Of a stretch of 64,000 nucleotides of DNA, positions 8,688 to 30,037 are shown one piece after another; within the stretch, counting starts at the first letter, position 1, and the number at the start of each line of letters is the position of its first letter. Below the pieces are notes generated by a model. It was not told the origin of the DNA and made no database searches. It saw nothing but the letters and a program-made list of their open reading frames with translations. The position numbers and the translations under genes are program-made. Origin of the DNA: Aromatoleum bremense (GTDB lineage Bacteria; Pseudomonadota; Gammaproteobacteria; Burkholderiales; Rhodocyclaceae); NCBI RefSeq assembly GCF_017894365.1, contig NZ_CP059467.1:2418001-2482000 (forward strand), in the 5' to 3' direction.

Positions 8688-9443
8688 CTATTCCGTCTGG
8701 AGCGCGGTCGATCCGAAGCGGTAGATGTAGAGGACGGTCGCGCGTGCGTCCGGTACCTGGACAATCCGCTCCGGGGCCTCTCCGGGCACCGGGAAACTAT
8801 TGCTGATCAGCAGGCCGGTGCGGAGTTCCTCGCGCGCCTTGGCCCACACCTTGGCCATCGGCACCGGCGACAAAAAGGCGTAGACCACATCAAAATCAGA
8901 CCATGAGCGGGCAAAGAAATCCCCGCGCTCGAAGCGCAGATTGAGTTGGTCCCGCGCCCGCAGGCGGCTCAGCAACCAGGGGCCGGGTGCAGCCTCGATG
9001 CCCCTGAAGCGGCAGTCCGGGCGCAACCGCGCGAGGGGGCAAAGCAGCGACCCGGTGCCGCTGCCGAGGTCGAGCAGCCGTGAGCGCCGGCCGGGCGGCA
9101 GCAGGTCGGCGACCGCGGCGACCGTTGCCCGGTTCGTCGGATACAGCGGGACCTGGGTGCGGAAGCTCGTCCAATACACCGCGAGCAGCAACCCGAATGC
9201 CGCGAGATACCAGCCCGGATCGGCGTCGAGCCGCCCGGCGAGCACCAGCAGCGGGACGAAGCCGAGATGGATCGGCAGCCACCACCGGGCGCTGCGAAGA
9301 ACCGTCCCGGTTGCCGCGGCGCTGATCGCCTGGACGGCCACGAGCGGCCAGATGCCCGCGCCCAGCGGGGCGCTGCGGACAAGGGTGGCGGCGACGATGC
9401 AGCCGGCGAGCTGGGCAAACAGGGCCTTGAGGGCAGGAGGCAT
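8688..9443 (-). CDS. Class I SAM-dependent methyltransferase with N-terminal membrane segments
   Basis: The 251-aa protein has about four hydrophobic segments in its first 95 residues (roughly 5-23, 31-48, 54-70 and 78-93). A cytosolic Rossmann methyltransferase domain follows, with motif I LLDLGSGTG (123-131) and an acidic GIEAAP motif II. The fusion suggests a membrane-anchored methyltransferase acting on a lipid or membrane-bound substrate. Family members are annotated only as class I SAM methyltransferases. The start is uncertain: a GTG at 9500 would add 19 residues and neither start has a good ribosome-binding site. It follows the FAD oxidase gene on the same strand and may be co-transcribed with it. 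Confidence 0.8.
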   Translation of the reverse strand: MPPALKALFAQLAGCIVAATLVRSAPLGAGIWPLVAVQAISAAATGTVLRSARWWLPIHLGFVPLLVLAGRLDADPGWYLAAFGLLLAVYWTSFRTQVPLYPTNRATVAAVADLLPPGRRSRLLDLGSGTGSLLCPLARLRPDCRFRGIEAAPGPWLLSRLRARDQLNLRFERGDFFARSWSDFDVVYAFLSPVPMAKVWAKAREELRTGLLISNSFPVPGEAPERIVQVPDARATVLYIYRFGSTALQTE

Positions 9444-9521
9444 GAATCGTCGGCTCGGGCGGGAGCCGCCGATGATAACCGGTTGGCCCGGCACGATCAC
9501 TTTGCATGAGCCATGGAGGCT

Positions 9522-10928
9522 TTATCCCGCAGGCACGATTTTCCCCGGATTCAGCAGGCCGTCCGGGTCGAGCGCCCGCTTGAGGGCGCGCATCGCATCG
9601 ACCGCGTCGCGGCCATGCTCGGCGACGAGGAAATCCTGCTTGCCGAAGCCGATGCCGTGCTCGCCGGTGCAGGTGCCGCCCATCGCCAGCGCGCGCTCGA
9701 CGATCCTGCGGTTGAGCGCCTCGGCGCGCTGGATCTCCGCGCCGTCGTCCGGGTCGACGAGGACGACGGTATGAAAGTTGCCGTCCCCGACGTGGCCGAC
9801 GATCGGCGCGATCAGCCCGCTCGCGGCAATATCCTCGCGCGCACCGGCAATGCAGTCGGCGAGCCGCGAGATCGGCACGCATACGTCGGTCGTCAGTCCG
9901 CGGCAGCCCGGGCGCAGCGCGATGCACGAGAAATAGACGTCGTGGCGCGCTGCCCACAGGCGCGTGCGGTCCTCCGGATGCGTCGCCCATTCGAAGTCCT
10001 GGCCGCTGTTGTCGCGGGCGATTTCCTGGACCGTCTGCGCCTGCTCCTCGACGCTCGCCTTTGATCCGTGGAACTCGAAGAACAGCATCGGCGACTCGCG
10101 CAGCGTCGTCTTGCTGTAGCGGTTGATCGCCTGCACCGTGAGTTCGTCGAGCAGTTCGATGCGTGCGACCGGTACGCCGAGCTGGATCGTCTGGATCACG
10201 GTGCGCACCGCGCTGGCGACGTCCGGGAACGCGCAGACCGCCGCCGACACCGCTTCGGGCAGCGGATGCAGCCGCACGATCAGTTCGGTGATCAGTCCGA
10301 GCGTGCCTTCGGAGCCGATCATCAGGCGCGTCAGGTCGTAGCCGGATGAGGATTTTCGCGCGCGTCCGCCGGTGCGTATGACGCGGCCGTCGGCAAGCAC
10401 CACCTCCATGCCGAGCACATTGTCGCGCATCGTCCCGTAGCGTACCGCGTTGGTTCCTGAAGCGCGGGTCGCGGCCATTCCGCCGAGGCTCGCATCCGCC
10501 CCCGGATCGACCGGAAAGAAGAGCCCGCTGCCGTGCAGCGCAGTGTTGAGCTGCTTGCGCGTGATCCCCGGCTGCACGACTGCGTCCATGTCTTCGCCAT
10601 GAACCGCGAGCACCTTGTTCATTTCGGAGAAGTCGACGCTGATGCCGCCATGGAGCGGCAGGATGTGTCCTTCGAGCGAACTGCCGGCGCCGAACGGCAC
10701 GATCGGCACGCGGTGCCTGCAGCAGGCTTCGACGATCGCGACGACTTCGGCGGTGTCGTGGGGCCAGACGACGGCATCGGGCAGCATGTCCGGGAAATGC
10801 GATTCGTCGTGGCCGTGATGCGCGCGAACCGCTTCGGTGGTCGAAAAGCGTGCACCGAAGCGGGCGCCGAGTTCGTCCGCGAATGCGGGGGGCAATGGCC
10901 GGCGCGCCGGGACGTGGGGCAGATTCAT
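9522..10928 (-). CDS. FAD-linked oxidase, D-lactate dehydrogenase (cytochrome)/glycolate oxidase GlcD type
   Basis: The 468-aa flavoprotein has a PCMH-type FAD-binding domain (about 45-225, with PFGAGSSLEGH, PGADASLGGM and GSEGTLGL) and a C-terminal FAD-oxidase domain with HVGDGNFH and TGEHGIGFGK. It oxidises a 2-hydroxy acid such as D-lactate or glycolate and passes electrons to a quinone or cytochrome. The ATG at 10928 has an ideal AAGGAGA site. It is divergent from an Lrp/AsnC regulator across 119 bp, the usual layout when the regulator controls the oxidase. No glcE or glcF partner is adjacent, which favours the single-subunit D-lactate dehydrogenase reading. Confidence 0.9.
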   Translation of the reverse strand: MNLPHVPARRPLPPAFADELGARFGARFSTTEAVRAHHGHDESHFPDMLPDAVVWPHDTAEVVAIVEACCRHRVPIVPFGAGSSLEGHILPLHGGISVDFSEMNKVLAVHGEDMDAVVQPGITRKQLNTALHGSGLFFPVDPGADASLGGMAATRASGTNAVRYGTMRDNVLGMEVVLADGRVIRTGGRARKSSSGYDLTRLMIGSEGTLGLITELIVRLHPLPEAVSAAVCAFPDVASAVRTVIQTIQLGVPVARIELLDELTVQAINRYSKTTLRESPMLFFEFHGSKASVEEQAQTVQEIARDNSGQDFEWATHPEDRTRLWAARHDVYFSCIALRPGCRGLTTDVCVPISRLADCIAGAREDIAASGLIAPIVGHVGDGNFHTVVLVDPDDGAEIQRAEALNRRIVERALAMGGTCTGEHGIGFGKQDFLVAEHGRDAVDAMRALKRALDPDGLLNPGKIVPAG

Positions 10929-11047
10929 GCAGGTCTCCTTGTGATCGGGCGGCTCGTGCCGTACGCAATTATTACTCTCGTGACGGATCCGTCCAATCTG
11001 CGCGATCATCCGCTCCATTTCAGCCGGCACGCGGCGCGGAGCAGTTC

Positions 11048-11527
11048 ATGAACGAATCGATCGACCGGACCGACCTGCGCATTCTCGAGCTGTTGCAGCG
11101 CGACGGCCGCCTTTCCAACGCGGACCTGGCGCAACAGGTTGCGCTGTCGCCGTCGCCGTGCCTGCGGCGCGTGCGCCAGCTCGAGCAGTCGGGAGTGATC
11201 CGTGGCTACGCCGCGCTGCTCGACCCGCGGCGCCTCGGGCTGGGCCTGCAGGCCTTCGTCACGGTGACCCTCGAGAAGCGGCGCGACACGCCGATGCATG
11301 CGTTTCACGCCGCGGTGCAATCAGCGCCCGAAGTGCTGTCGTGCTTCGCGCTGACCGGCGAGATGGACTACCTGCTGCACGTCGTCGCCGAGGATCTGGA
11401 GCATTTTTCGCGTTTCCTCATGGATCGCCTGCTCAAGCTCGACGGTATCGCGAACGTGAAATCCTCGTTCGTCCTCCAGTCGATCAAGGACACGACCGAG
11501 ATGCCGCTCGCGCAGGTCGCACGTTGA
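11048..11527 (+). CDS. Lrp/AsnC family transcriptional regulator
   Basis: The 159-aa protein has an N-terminal winged helix-turn-helix (about 5-60; DRTDLRILELLQRDGRLSN, then LAQQVALSPSPCLRRV) and a C-terminal RAM/AsnC ligand-binding and oligomerisation domain (about 68-145) with the GEMDYLLHV segment. Such proteins form octamers and respond to amino acids or related acids. It is divergent from the FAD oxidase and probably regulates it from the 119-bp spacer. The start is the ATG at 11048, which gives the canonical DRTDLRILELLQ N-terminus. The downstream tRNA promoter begins 31 bp after its stop. Confidence 0.92.
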   Translation: MNESIDRTDLRILELLQRDGRLSNADLAQQVALSPSPCLRRVRQLEQSGVIRGYAALLDPRRLGLGLQAFVTVTLEKRRDTPMHAFHAAVQSAPEVLSCFALTGEMDYLLHVVAEDLEHFSRFLMDRLLKLDGIANVKSSFVLQSIKDTTEMPLAQVAR

Positions 11528-11558
11528 ACGAATCCTCGAGGAATTCTCGAAAAAAGAT

Positions 11559-11587
11559 TTGACAGGGGCGTTTTGACCCTCTATAGT
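11559..11587 (+). promoter_or_regulatory. Sigma70 promoter of the tRNA-tuf operon
   Basis: A consensus -35 TTGACA (11559-11564), a 17-bp spacer and a -10 TATAGT (11582-11587) lie 14 bp before tRNA-Tyr. The bases after the -10 (CCAGCGC) form a GC-rich discriminator, as in stable-RNA promoters under stringent control. It is one of the two strongest promoter matches in the window and should drive the tRNA genes, tuf and probably the genes downstream. Confidence 0.85.
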
Positions 11588-11601
11588 CCAGCGCTTCGCT
11601 T

Positions 11602-11686
<85 letters not shown>

Positions 11687-11759
11687 GCAAGTTTTGTTGC
11701 CGGCTTCAGTTCGGTCTGATGACTGGCATCGGGTGTAATGCGGTTCGTCTGCGTTGTAT

Positions 11760-11833
11760 GCGGGTGTAGCTCAATGGTAGAGCAGAAGCCTTCCAAGCTT
11801 ATGACGAGGGTTCGATTCCCTTCACCCGCTCCA
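11760..11833 (+). tRNA. tRNA-Gly (TCC)
   Basis: This 74-base tRNA has acceptor GCGGGTG/CACCCGC, D-arm GCTCAATGGTAGAGC, anticodon TCC in loop CTTCCAA, T-arm GGGTTCGATTCCC and encoded CCA. It lies 73 bases after tRNA-Tyr in the same transcript. Confidence 0.97.
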
Positions 11834-11857
11834 GGTTCGGCGGTTGGTTGTTTCGGA

Positions 11858-11932
<75 letters not shown>

Positions 11933-12003
11933 CAGCTTTTCTGCTGGTCTGGCGTAGCGGTCGATCGGTCCGGTTTTTCTGATTCTGAATATGAGGTGGC
12001 GGC

Positions 12004-13194
<1,191 letters not shown>

Positions 13195-13229
13195 TTGCGT
13201 AGTGTCCTCATAGCGATTGCTTGATCGGC

Positions 13230-13253
13230 AGGCGTCTCGGAAGAGAGACGCCT
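13230..13253 (+). other. Hairpin between tuf and tRNA-Trp
   Basis: A perfect 9-bp stem (AGGCGTCTC/GAGACGCCT) with a 6-base loop lies between the tuf stop and tRNA-Trp. No U-tract follows, so it is not a typical terminator. A role in RNA processing or in protecting the tuf mRNA 3' end after tRNA excision is plausible. Confidence 0.5.
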
Positions 13254-13268
13254 CGTAGTCTCTGCTGC

Positions 13269-13344
13269 AGGGGCATAGCTCAATTGGCAGAGCGTCGGTC
13301 TCCAAAACCGAAGGTTGGGGGTTCGATTCCCTCTGCCCCTGCCA
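13269..13344 (+). tRNA. tRNA-Trp (CCA)
   Basis: This 76-base tRNA has acceptor AGGGGCA/TGCCCCT, D-arm GCTCAATTGGCAGAGC, anticodon CCA in TCTCCAAAA, T-arm GGGGTTCGATTCCC and encoded CCA. It sits 25 bases before secE, the standard proteobacterial order. Confidence 0.97.
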
Positions 13345-13369
13345 CTCCTTTCCGGGTATTCATATTTCG

Positions 13370-13717
13370 ATGGCCGATAAGTTGAAGGTTGCGCTGGCTC
13401 TCGCGCTGATTGCGGCCGGTGTGGTCGGCTTTTACCTGCTTTCCGAGCAGGCGCTGGTTCTCCGCGTGCTGTCGGTTCTTGCCGGTGTCGCCGCCGGGGT
13501 GGCGGTCGCCTGGCAGTCGGAGCCTGGGCGGCGTTTCGTCGCGTTCGCGCGCGAGTCGATCACCGAAACGAAGAAGGTCGTCTGGCCGTCGCGCAAGGAA
13601 ACGGTGCAGACCACGGGTCTGGTGTTCGCCTTCGTTGTCGTGATGGCGGTTTTTTTGTGGGTCACGGATAAGAGTCTGGAATGGGTGCTGTACGACCTGA
13701 TCCTGGGGTGGAAGTAA
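13370..13717 (+). CDS. secE: Preprotein translocase subunit SecE
   Basis: The 115-aa membrane protein is the clamp subunit of the SecYEG channel. It has the longer, three-helix form: hydrophobic segments near 5-24, 30-48 and 84-101. The conserved amphipathic helix contains [17 protein letters not shown]. It is followed after 2 bp by nusG, the usual secE-nusG pair. The ATG at 13370 lies 25 bp after tRNA-Trp. Confidence 0.95.
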   Translation: MADKLKVALALALIAAGVVGFYLLSEQALVLRVLSVLAGVAAGVAVAWQSEPGRRFVAFARESITETKKVVWPSRKETVQTTGLVFAFVVVMAVFLWVTDKSLEWVLYDLILGWK

Positions 13718-13719
13718 TC

Positions 13720-14253
13720 ATGACGAAGCGCTGGTACGTGGTACATGCCTATTCGGGCTTCGAGAAGTCTGTCCAACGCGCCTTGGTGGATCGGATCAAT
13801 CGTTCCGGGATGCAGGATCTTTTCGGCCAGATTCTGGTGCCGGTCGAAGAAGTCGTCGAAATGAAGAGCGGCCAGAAGAGTATTTCCGAGCGGAAATTCT
13901 TCCCCGGCTACGTTCTCGTCGAGATGGAAATGAACGACGAGAGCTGGCACCTCGTGAAGTCGACGCCGAAGGTCACCGGCTTCGTCGGCGGTACGGCAAA
14001 CAAGCCCTCCCCGATTTCTGAAAAGGAAGTCGAGAAAATCATGCAGCAGATGCAGGAGGGCGTGGAGAAGCCGCGCCCGAAAGTGCTGTGGGAGCTGGGC
14101 GAAGTCGTGCGCGTCAAGGAAGGCCCGTTCACCGACTTCCACGGTGCGGTGGAAGACGTCAATTACGACAAGAGCAAGCTGCGGGTGTCCGTGACGATTT
14201 TCGGACGTGCGACCCCCGTGGAGCTGGATTTCAGTCAGGTCGAAAAGACCTGA
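13720..14253 (+). CDS. nusG: Transcription termination/antitermination factor NusG
   Basis: The 177-aa protein binds RNA polymerase and links it to Rho or to the ribosome (through S10). It starts [18 protein letters not shown] (NGN domain, about 1-120) and ends in a KOW domain (about 125-177; [18 protein letters not shown]). The ATG at 13720 follows the secE stop by 2 bases. An upstream in-frame ATG inside secE would add non-homologous residues. Its partner S10 is encoded at 29716. Confidence 0.97.
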   Translation: MTKRWYVVHAYSGFEKSVQRALVDRINRSGMQDLFGQILVPVEEVVEMKSGQKSISERKFFPGYVLVEMEMNDESWHLVKSTPKVTGFVGGTANKPSPISEKEVEKIMQQMQEGVEKPRPKVLWELGEVVRVKEGPFTDFHGAVEDVNYDKSKLRVSVTIFGRATPVELDFSQVEKT

Positions 14254-14306
14254 CGCAGGCGGGCCTCCGGGCCCGGGCGTGCCCGATGAACCGGGCGTAG
14301 CGAGGA

Positions 14307-14326
14307 GCACCGGCCGCGGCTGGTGC
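14307..14326 (+). promoter_or_regulatory. Hairpin in the rplK-rplA leader
   Basis: The bases GCACCGGCC-GC-GGCTGGTGC form a 9-bp stem (one G-U pair) 30 bp before rplK. In other bacteria L1 represses its own operon by binding the rplK leader, and this structure is a candidate site. The very short loop and lack of an obvious L1-site match keep confidence low. Confidence 0.3.
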
Positions 14327-14355
14327 GTTTGTACTCAAGACAGGAGCTAGCCGCA

Positions 14356-14787
14356 ATGGCGAAGAAAATCACCGGCTATATCAAGCTGCAGGTGCCAGCT
14401 GGTAAAGCCAACCCCAGCCCCCCGATCGGTCCCGCACTCGGTCAGCGCGGCCTGAACATCATGGAATTCTGCAAGGCGTTCAACGCCCGGACCCAGGGTC
14501 TCGAGCCCGGTCTGCCGATTCCGGTGGTGATCACGGCGTTCGCGGACAAGAGCTTCACCTTCATCATGAAGACGCCGCCGGCGACGATCCTGATCAAGAA
14601 GGCTGCGAAGATCGCGAAGGGTTCGCCGAAGCCGCACACCGACAAGGTCGGTTCGATCACGCGTGCCCAGGTCGAGGAAATCGCCAAGGCCAAGATGGCC
14701 GACCTGACTGCTGCCGACATGGAAGCCGCGGTGCGCACCATCGCCGGTTCCGCCCGCAGCATGGGCATCACCGTGGAGGGGCTGTAA
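14356..14787 (+). CDS. rplK: 50S ribosomal protein L11
   Basis: The 143-aa protein of the GTPase-associated centre binds 23S rRNA and contacts elongation factors. It has the canonical [20 protein letters not shown] start, PPIGPALGQ, and a C-terminal RNA-binding domain with GSARSMGI. The ATG at 14356 follows CAGGAG. A longer in-frame start at 14323 adds residues unlike L11. It is followed by rplA after 2 bp. Confidence 0.98.
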   Translation: MAKKITGYIKLQVPAGKANPSPPIGPALGQRGLNIMEFCKAFNARTQGLEPGLPIPVVITAFADKSFTFIMKTPPATILIKKAAKIAKGSPKPHTDKVGSITRAQVEEIAKAKMADLTAADMEAAVRTIAGSARSMGITVEGL

Positions 14788-14789
14788 TC

Positions 14790-15488
14790 ATGGCGAAGCT
14801 TTCCAAGCGCGTTCAGGCGCTGCGTACCAAAGTTGATCGCAACCGCAGCTATCCCGTGACCGAAGCGCTGGCGCTGGTCAAGGAATGCGCGACGGCCAAG
14901 TTCGACGAGTCGATCGACATCGCCGTGAATCTCGGCATCGATGCGCGCAAGTCGGACCAGCTGGTTCGCGGTTCCGTCGTGCTGCCCGCCGGTACCGGCA
15001 AGAGCGTCCGCGTTGCGGTCTTCGCGCAGGGCGACAAGGCCGAAGCGGCGCGTGCAGCCGGGGCCGACGTGGTCGGTTTCGAAGATCTCGCCGAGCAGGT
15101 CAAGGCCGGCAACATCGATTTCGATTTGTGCATCGCCACGCCGGACGCGATGCGCGTCGTCGGCCAGTTGGGCCAGATTCTCGGCCCCCGCGGGCTGATG
15201 CCGAACCCGAAGGTCGGTACCGTGACGATGGACGTGACGACCGCGGTGAAGAATGCGAAGGCCGGTCAGGTGCAGTACCGCACCGACAAGGGCGGCATCA
15301 TCCACGCGACGATCGGCCGTGCGTCGTTCAGCGCCGAGGCCCTGCAGCAGAACCTCGGCGCGCTGATCGATGCGCTCGTGAAGGCCAAACCGGCCGCGTC
15401 GAAAGGTATCTATCTGCGTCGAGTCGCGCTGTCGAGCACGATGGGTTCGGGCGTTCGCGTCGAGCCGTCGAGTATCAACGCCGCCTGA
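14790..15488 (+). CDS. rplA: 50S ribosomal protein L1
   Basis: The 232-aa protein of the L1 stalk has the two-domain L1 fold, with [26 protein letters not shown] (the family signature) and [14 protein letters not shown] at the C-terminus. L1 also acts as a translational repressor of the rplK-rplA mRNA in other bacteria. It lies directly after rplK and before the long L10 leader. Confidence 0.98.
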   Translation: MAKLSKRVQALRTKVDRNRSYPVTEALALVKECATAKFDESIDIAVNLGIDARKSDQLVRGSVVLPAGTGKSVRVAVFAQGDKAEAARAAGADVVGFEDLAEQVKAGNIDFDLCIATPDAMRVVGQLGQILGPRGLMPNPKVGTVTMDVTTAVKNAKAGQVQYRTDKGGIIHATIGRASFSAEALQQNLGALIDALVKAKPAASKGIYLRRVALSSTMGSGVRVEPSSINAA

Positions 15489-15724
15489 CGAGGCTGGAAC
15501 TAGAACTTTGGGTCGTCCCGGCGCCACGGTGCCGGGACGAATCGTCAAAGACCGCAGGTGTGGTCACTCCGGTGACCGCTTAAGCATTCAACAATGGCCT
15601 GCGCAGACGGTGTGCCCAGAACAGGATTCTGGCTGATTCTTCAGCCGCGCTCCTGATCCAGGTCGCCGTGGGTGCGAATCGCAGTTTTGCGGTTCGCGTG
15701 TGGACTTGAAAGGAGGAAAGGCCT
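15489..15724 (+). promoter_or_regulatory. rplJ (L10) leader region
   Basis: These 236 bases between rplA and rplJ contain a perfect 10-bp hairpin at 15513-15540 (TCGTCCCGGC/GCCGGGACGA) and a second hairpin GGTCAC-TCC-GGTGACC near 15567. A CAGAACAGGATTCTG region and a strong AGGAGG (15711-15716) before the GTG start follow. In proteobacteria the L10-(L7/L12)4 complex binds this leader and represses rplJ-rplL translation. The length and structure fit, but I could not match the consensus base by base. Confidence 0.45.
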
Positions 15725-16225
15725 GTGGGTCTCAATCTCGATGACAAGAAAGCCGTAGTGGCAGAGGTGTCGGCACAAGTGGCCAACGCACAGACCATCG
15801 CGGTGGCCGAGTATCGCGGCATAGCGGTGGGCGATCTCACCGGGCTGCGTGCCAAGGCCCGCGAATCTGGCGTTTACCTGCGTGTGTTGAAAAACACCCT
15901 GGTGCGCCGCGCGATCGCCGAAACGCCGTTTGCCGGGCTGTCGGACCAGCTGGTCGGTCCGCTGATCTACGGTATCTCGGAAGATCCGGTCGCTGCAGCC
16001 AAGGTGCTCAACGACTTTGCGAAGGGTAACGACAAGCTGGTGCTGAAAGCCGGTTCCTATGCGGGCAATACGCTCGACAAGGCCGGCGTGCAGGCGCTCG
16101 CGTCAATCCCGGGTCGCGAAGAGTTGCTCGCCAGGCTGTTGGGCGTGATGCAGGCGCCGGTGACCGGTTTCGCTTGCACGCTGGCTGCCCTCGCGAAGAA
16201 ACGCGAGGAAGAAGTGGCCGCCTGA
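15725..16225 (+). CDS. rplJ: 50S ribosomal protein L10
   Basis: The 166-aa protein forms the base of the L7/L12 stalk. It begins [23 protein letters not shown], has the conserved AEYRGI and [12 protein letters not shown] segments, and its C-terminal helix carries the L7/L12 binding sites. It starts with GTG at 15725 behind a strong AGGAGG. It is followed 39 bp later by rplL, and the two are produced together. Confidence 0.97.
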   Translation: MGLNLDDKKAVVAEVSAQVANAQTIAVAEYRGIAVGDLTGLRAKARESGVYLRVLKNTLVRRAIAETPFAGLSDQLVGPLIYGISEDPVAAAKVLNDFAKGNDKLVLKAGSYAGNTLDKAGVQALASIPGREELLARLLGVMQAPVTGFACTLAALAKKREEEVAA

Positions 16226-16264
16226 GCGTTTTCCGAATAGTTTTCGATTTAGGAGTGTTTTGAA

Positions 16265-16639
16265 ATGGCAATCAGCAAAGAAGACATCCTCGAAGCCGTT
16301 GGCTCGATGACGGTGATGGAACTGAACGATCTGGTCAAGGCGTTCGAAGAGAAATTCGGCGTTTCCGCCGCCTCGATGGCCGTGGCCGCTCCGGGTGCCG
16401 GCGCTGCCGCTGCCGTGGTCGAGGAAAAGACCGAGTTCGACGTGATCCTGCTTGCCGCGGGTGAGAAGAAGGTCGAGGCGATCAAGGTTGTCCGTGCCGC
16501 CACCGGCCTGGGCCTGAAGGAAGCGAAGGACCTGGTCGACGGCGCGCCGAAGGCCGTCAAGGAAGGCATCTCGAAGGCCGACGCCGAAGCGATCAAGAAG
16601 CAGCTGGAAGACGCCGGCGCCAAGGTCGAGATCAAGTAA
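16265..16639 (+). CDS. rplL: 50S ribosomal protein L7/L12
   Basis: The 124-aa protein is the multicopy stalk protein that recruits translation factors. It has an N-terminal dimerisation helix (about 1-35), an Ala/Gly-rich hinge (about 36-55) and a C-terminal factor-binding domain with [20 protein letters not shown] and [15 protein letters not shown]. An attenuator-like hairpin follows 17 bp after the stop and should reduce reading into rpoB. Confidence 0.98.
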   Translation: MAISKEDILEAVGSMTVMELNDLVKAFEEKFGVSAASMAVAAPGAGAAAAVVEEKTEFDVILLAAGEKKVEAIKVVRAATGLGLKEAKDLVDGAPKAVKEGISKADAEAIKKQLEDAGAKVEIK

Positions 16640-16656
16640 TACCTGTTTGTTTTTCA

Positions 16657-16684
16657 GGGCTGGCGCTCTCCGGAGCGCCGGCCC
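16657..16684 (+). terminator. Attenuator hairpin between rplL and rpoB
   Basis: A 12-bp stem (GGGCTGGCGCTC/GAGCGCCGGCCC, one G-U pair) with a TCCG tetraloop is followed by TTTCG and TTTG, a weak U-tract. In E. coli a partial terminator at this same place makes rpoBC expression lower than that of rplJL. The position and strength here fit the same role. A further 132 bp separate it from rpoB. Confidence 0.75.
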
Positions 16685-16816
16685 TTTCGTGCTTTGTAAC
16701 GCCAAGAAGCCAGAACCCAGTGCGAGCGCAGGTGTCTACTCGCCTCCCGCCCGGCCCGCACCCAACGGGGCGCTGCGTTCTGTCTCTTTGACGTCCGACC
16801 TCTACCCGGAGCATCC

Positions 16817-20950
<4,134 letters not shown>

Positions 20951-20992
20951 ACCGGGGCTATGCCCAAAACGCATGCCTCGATGGAGTGATTT

Positions 20993-25211
<4,219 letters not shown>

Positions 25212-25222
<11 letters not shown>

Positions 25223-25261
25223 CGCAGAACCATATTTCAGGATAACATCCGGCCTCTTTTT
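25212..25261 (+). terminator. Possible rpoC terminator
   Basis: AGGCCGG (25212-25218, at the rpoC stop) can pair with CCGGCCT (25249-25255), followed by CTTTTT. The 7-bp stem has a 30-base loop, so termination would be partial. It may also simply be chance in GC-rich sequence. Confidence 0.35.
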
Positions 25262-25304
25262 GTGGGCTGACCAATCGTAGTCAGTCGCAGCCGGAATCAA
25301 CCGC

Positions 25305-25337
25305 CCGAGGCGGCCCGTGGGGGCGCCTCGGTATAAT
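25305..25337 (+). promoter_or_regulatory. Hairpin plus -10-like element before rpsL
   Basis: An 8-bp inverted repeat (CCGAGGCG 25305-25312 / CGCCTCGG 25324-25331) is followed immediately by TATAAT (25332-25337). No good -35 lies 16-18 bp upstream. If this is a promoter, transcription would start about 10 bases before the rpsL ATG. A second, weaker candidate is TTGACG at the rpoC stop with GATAAC 16 bp later. Confidence 0.4.
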
Positions 25338-25353
25338 GGAAAATTCTCAAGCT

Positions 25354-25731
25354 ATGCCAACAATTAATCAGCTCGTCCGCAAGCCGCGGCAACTGGCCGT
25401 CATCAAAAGCAAGGTGCCGGCACTCGATGCATGTCCGCAAAAACGCGGCGTATGCACGCGGGTCTATACGACCACGCCGAAGAAGCCGAACTCCGCGCTC
25501 CGGAAGGTCGCCAAGGTGCGCCTGACCAACGGCTTCGAGGTCATCTCCTATATCGGTGGTGAAGGCCACAACCTGCAGGAGCACTCGGTGGTCCTGATTC
25601 GTGGTGGCCGGGTCAAGGACTTGCCGGGTGTGCGTTACCACATCGTGCGCGGTTCGCTTGACTTGCAGGGCGTCAAGGATCGTAAGCAGTCCCGCTCGAA
25701 GTACGGCGCGAAGCGCCCGAAGAAAGCCTAA
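25354..25731 (+). CDS. rpsL: 30S ribosomal protein S12
   Basis: The 125-aa decoding-centre protein begins [12 protein letters not shown] and carries the conserved [18 protein letters not shown], the segment where streptomycin-resistance changes occur; Lys residues are present as in sensitive strains. [20 protein letters not shown] and [14 protein letters not shown] follow. I use the ATG at 25354; an in-frame ATG at 25337 would add MENSQA, not usual for S12. It is the first gene of the str block and is followed by rpsG after 32 bp. Confidence 0.97.
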   Translation: MPTINQLVRKPRQLAVIKSKVPALDACPQKRGVCTRVYTTTPKKPNSALRKVAKVRLTNGFEVISYIGGEGHNLQEHSVVLIRGGRVKDLPGVRYHIVRGSLDLQGVKDRKQSRSKYGAKRPKKA

Positions 25732-25763
25732 TTGTCGGCATTCAGAAATAGCTAGAGGTTGTC

Positions 25764-26234
25764 ATGCCCCGTCGTCGCGAAGTACCGAAGCGTGAAATCC
25801 TGCCCGATCCGAAATTCGGCTCGCAGGACGTATCCAAGTTCATCAATGTGATCATGCAGGCCGGCAAGAAGTCCGTCGCCGAGCGTATCGTCTATGGCGC
25901 GTTTGCGCAGATTTCCGGCAAGGCTGGCAAGGATCCGCTCGAGGTGTTCTCGTCGGCTGTTGCCAACGTCAAGCCGGTTGTCGAAGTCAAGAGCCGCCGC
26001 GTCGGCGGTGCGAACTACCAAGTGCCGGTCGAGGTGCGTCCGTCGCGCCGCATGGCCCTGTCGATGCGCTGGCTGCGTGAAGCCGCCCGCAAGCGCGCCG
26101 AGAAGTCGATGGCCCAGCGCCTCGCCGGCGAACTGCTCGAGGCCGCTGAAGGGCGCGGTTCGGCGATGAAGAAGCGCGAAGAAGTGCACCGCATGGCCGA
26201 GGCGAACAAGGCGTTCTCTCACTACCGTTTCTAA
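25764..26234 (+). CDS. rpsG: 30S ribosomal protein S7
   Basis: The 156-aa protein nucleates assembly of the 30S head. It begins [19 protein letters not shown] and contains [16 protein letters not shown] and [20 protein letters not shown] at the end. In E. coli S7 represses the str operon by binding the rpsL-rpsG spacer. Here that spacer is only 32 bp, so the same control is not obvious. The ATG has GAGGTTGTC upstream. Confidence 0.97.
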   Translation: MPRRREVPKREILPDPKFGSQDVSKFINVIMQAGKKSVAERIVYGAFAQISGKAGKDPLEVFSSAVANVKPVVEVKSRRVGGANYQVPVEVRPSRRMALSMRWLREAARKRAEKSMAQRLAGELLEAAEGRGSAMKKREEVHRMAEANKAFSHYRF

Positions 26235-26252
26235 GTTTCCGGAACGGTGGTT

Positions 26253-26278
26253 AATCGGGCCCTGGCAAGGGCTCGATT
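26253..26278 (+). terminator. Attenuator-like hairpin between rpsG and fusA
   Basis: An 11-bp stem (AATCGGGCCCT/AGGGCTCGATT with one G-U pair) and a GGCA loop are followed by GTTTTGTG. It lies 18 bp after rpsG and 62 bp before fusA. The U-tract is moderate, so partial termination or mRNA 3'-end protection between S7 and EF-G is likely. Confidence 0.5.
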
Positions 26279-26340
26279 GTTTTGTGACAAGACAAATGGA
26301 TTTTCGCGCAGCGCGCGAATTCTCGAAGGCAGGATAGATC

Positions 26341-28437
<2,097 letters not shown>

Positions 28438-28465
28438 TCAACGAACTGAAGCGAGGAATTGAGCA

Positions 28466-29656
<1,191 letters not shown>

Positions 29657-29669
29657 TTGTTCGTATCCG

Positions 29670-29694
29670 CCCGGGGCTCGTTGCCCCGGGTTTT
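29670..29694 (+). terminator. Terminator after tuf copy 2
   Basis: A perfect 8-bp GC stem (CCCGGGGC/GCCCCGGG) with a TCGTT loop is followed by TTTT. It lies 13 bp after the tuf stop and 22 bp before rpsJ. It separates the str block from rpsJ, at least partly, although no separate rpsJ promoter is evident in the remaining 22 bp. Confidence 0.75.
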
Positions 29695-29715
29695 CGCTCT
29701 TTCAGGATTTCATCC

Positions 29716-30027
29716 ATGCAAAACCAGAAGATTCGCATCCGTTTGAAGGCGTTCGACTACCGGCTGATCGATCAGTCCGCCCTCGAGATCGTCGATACCG
29801 CCAAGCGTACGGGTGCGGTGGTTCGCGGCCCGGTGCCGCTGCCGACCCGTATCGAGCGTTTCGACCTGCTGCGCTCGCCGCACGTCAACAAGGCGTCGCG
29901 CGACCAGTTCGAGATCCGCACTCACCAGCGCCTGATGGACATCATCGATCCGACCGACAAGACGGTCGATGCGCTGATGAAACTGGATCTCCCCGCCGGG
30001 GTTGATGTCGAGATCAAGTTGCAGTAA
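29716..30027 (+). CDS. rpsJ: 30S ribosomal protein S10
   Basis: The 103-aa protein is also NusE, the antitermination and NusG partner. It shows the canonical [37 protein letters not shown] and DVEIKL. It has AGGA 10 bases upstream of its ATG. It is separated from the other S10-operon genes by a 113-base spacer with its own promoter-like element and three hairpins. Confidence 0.97.
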   Translation: MQNQKIRIRLKAFDYRLIDQSALEIVDTAKRTGAVVRGPVPLPTRIERFDLLRSPHVNKASRDQFEIRTHQRLMDIIDPTDKTVDALMKLDLPAGVDVEIKLQ

Positions 30028-30037
30028 GCCGCTCTAG

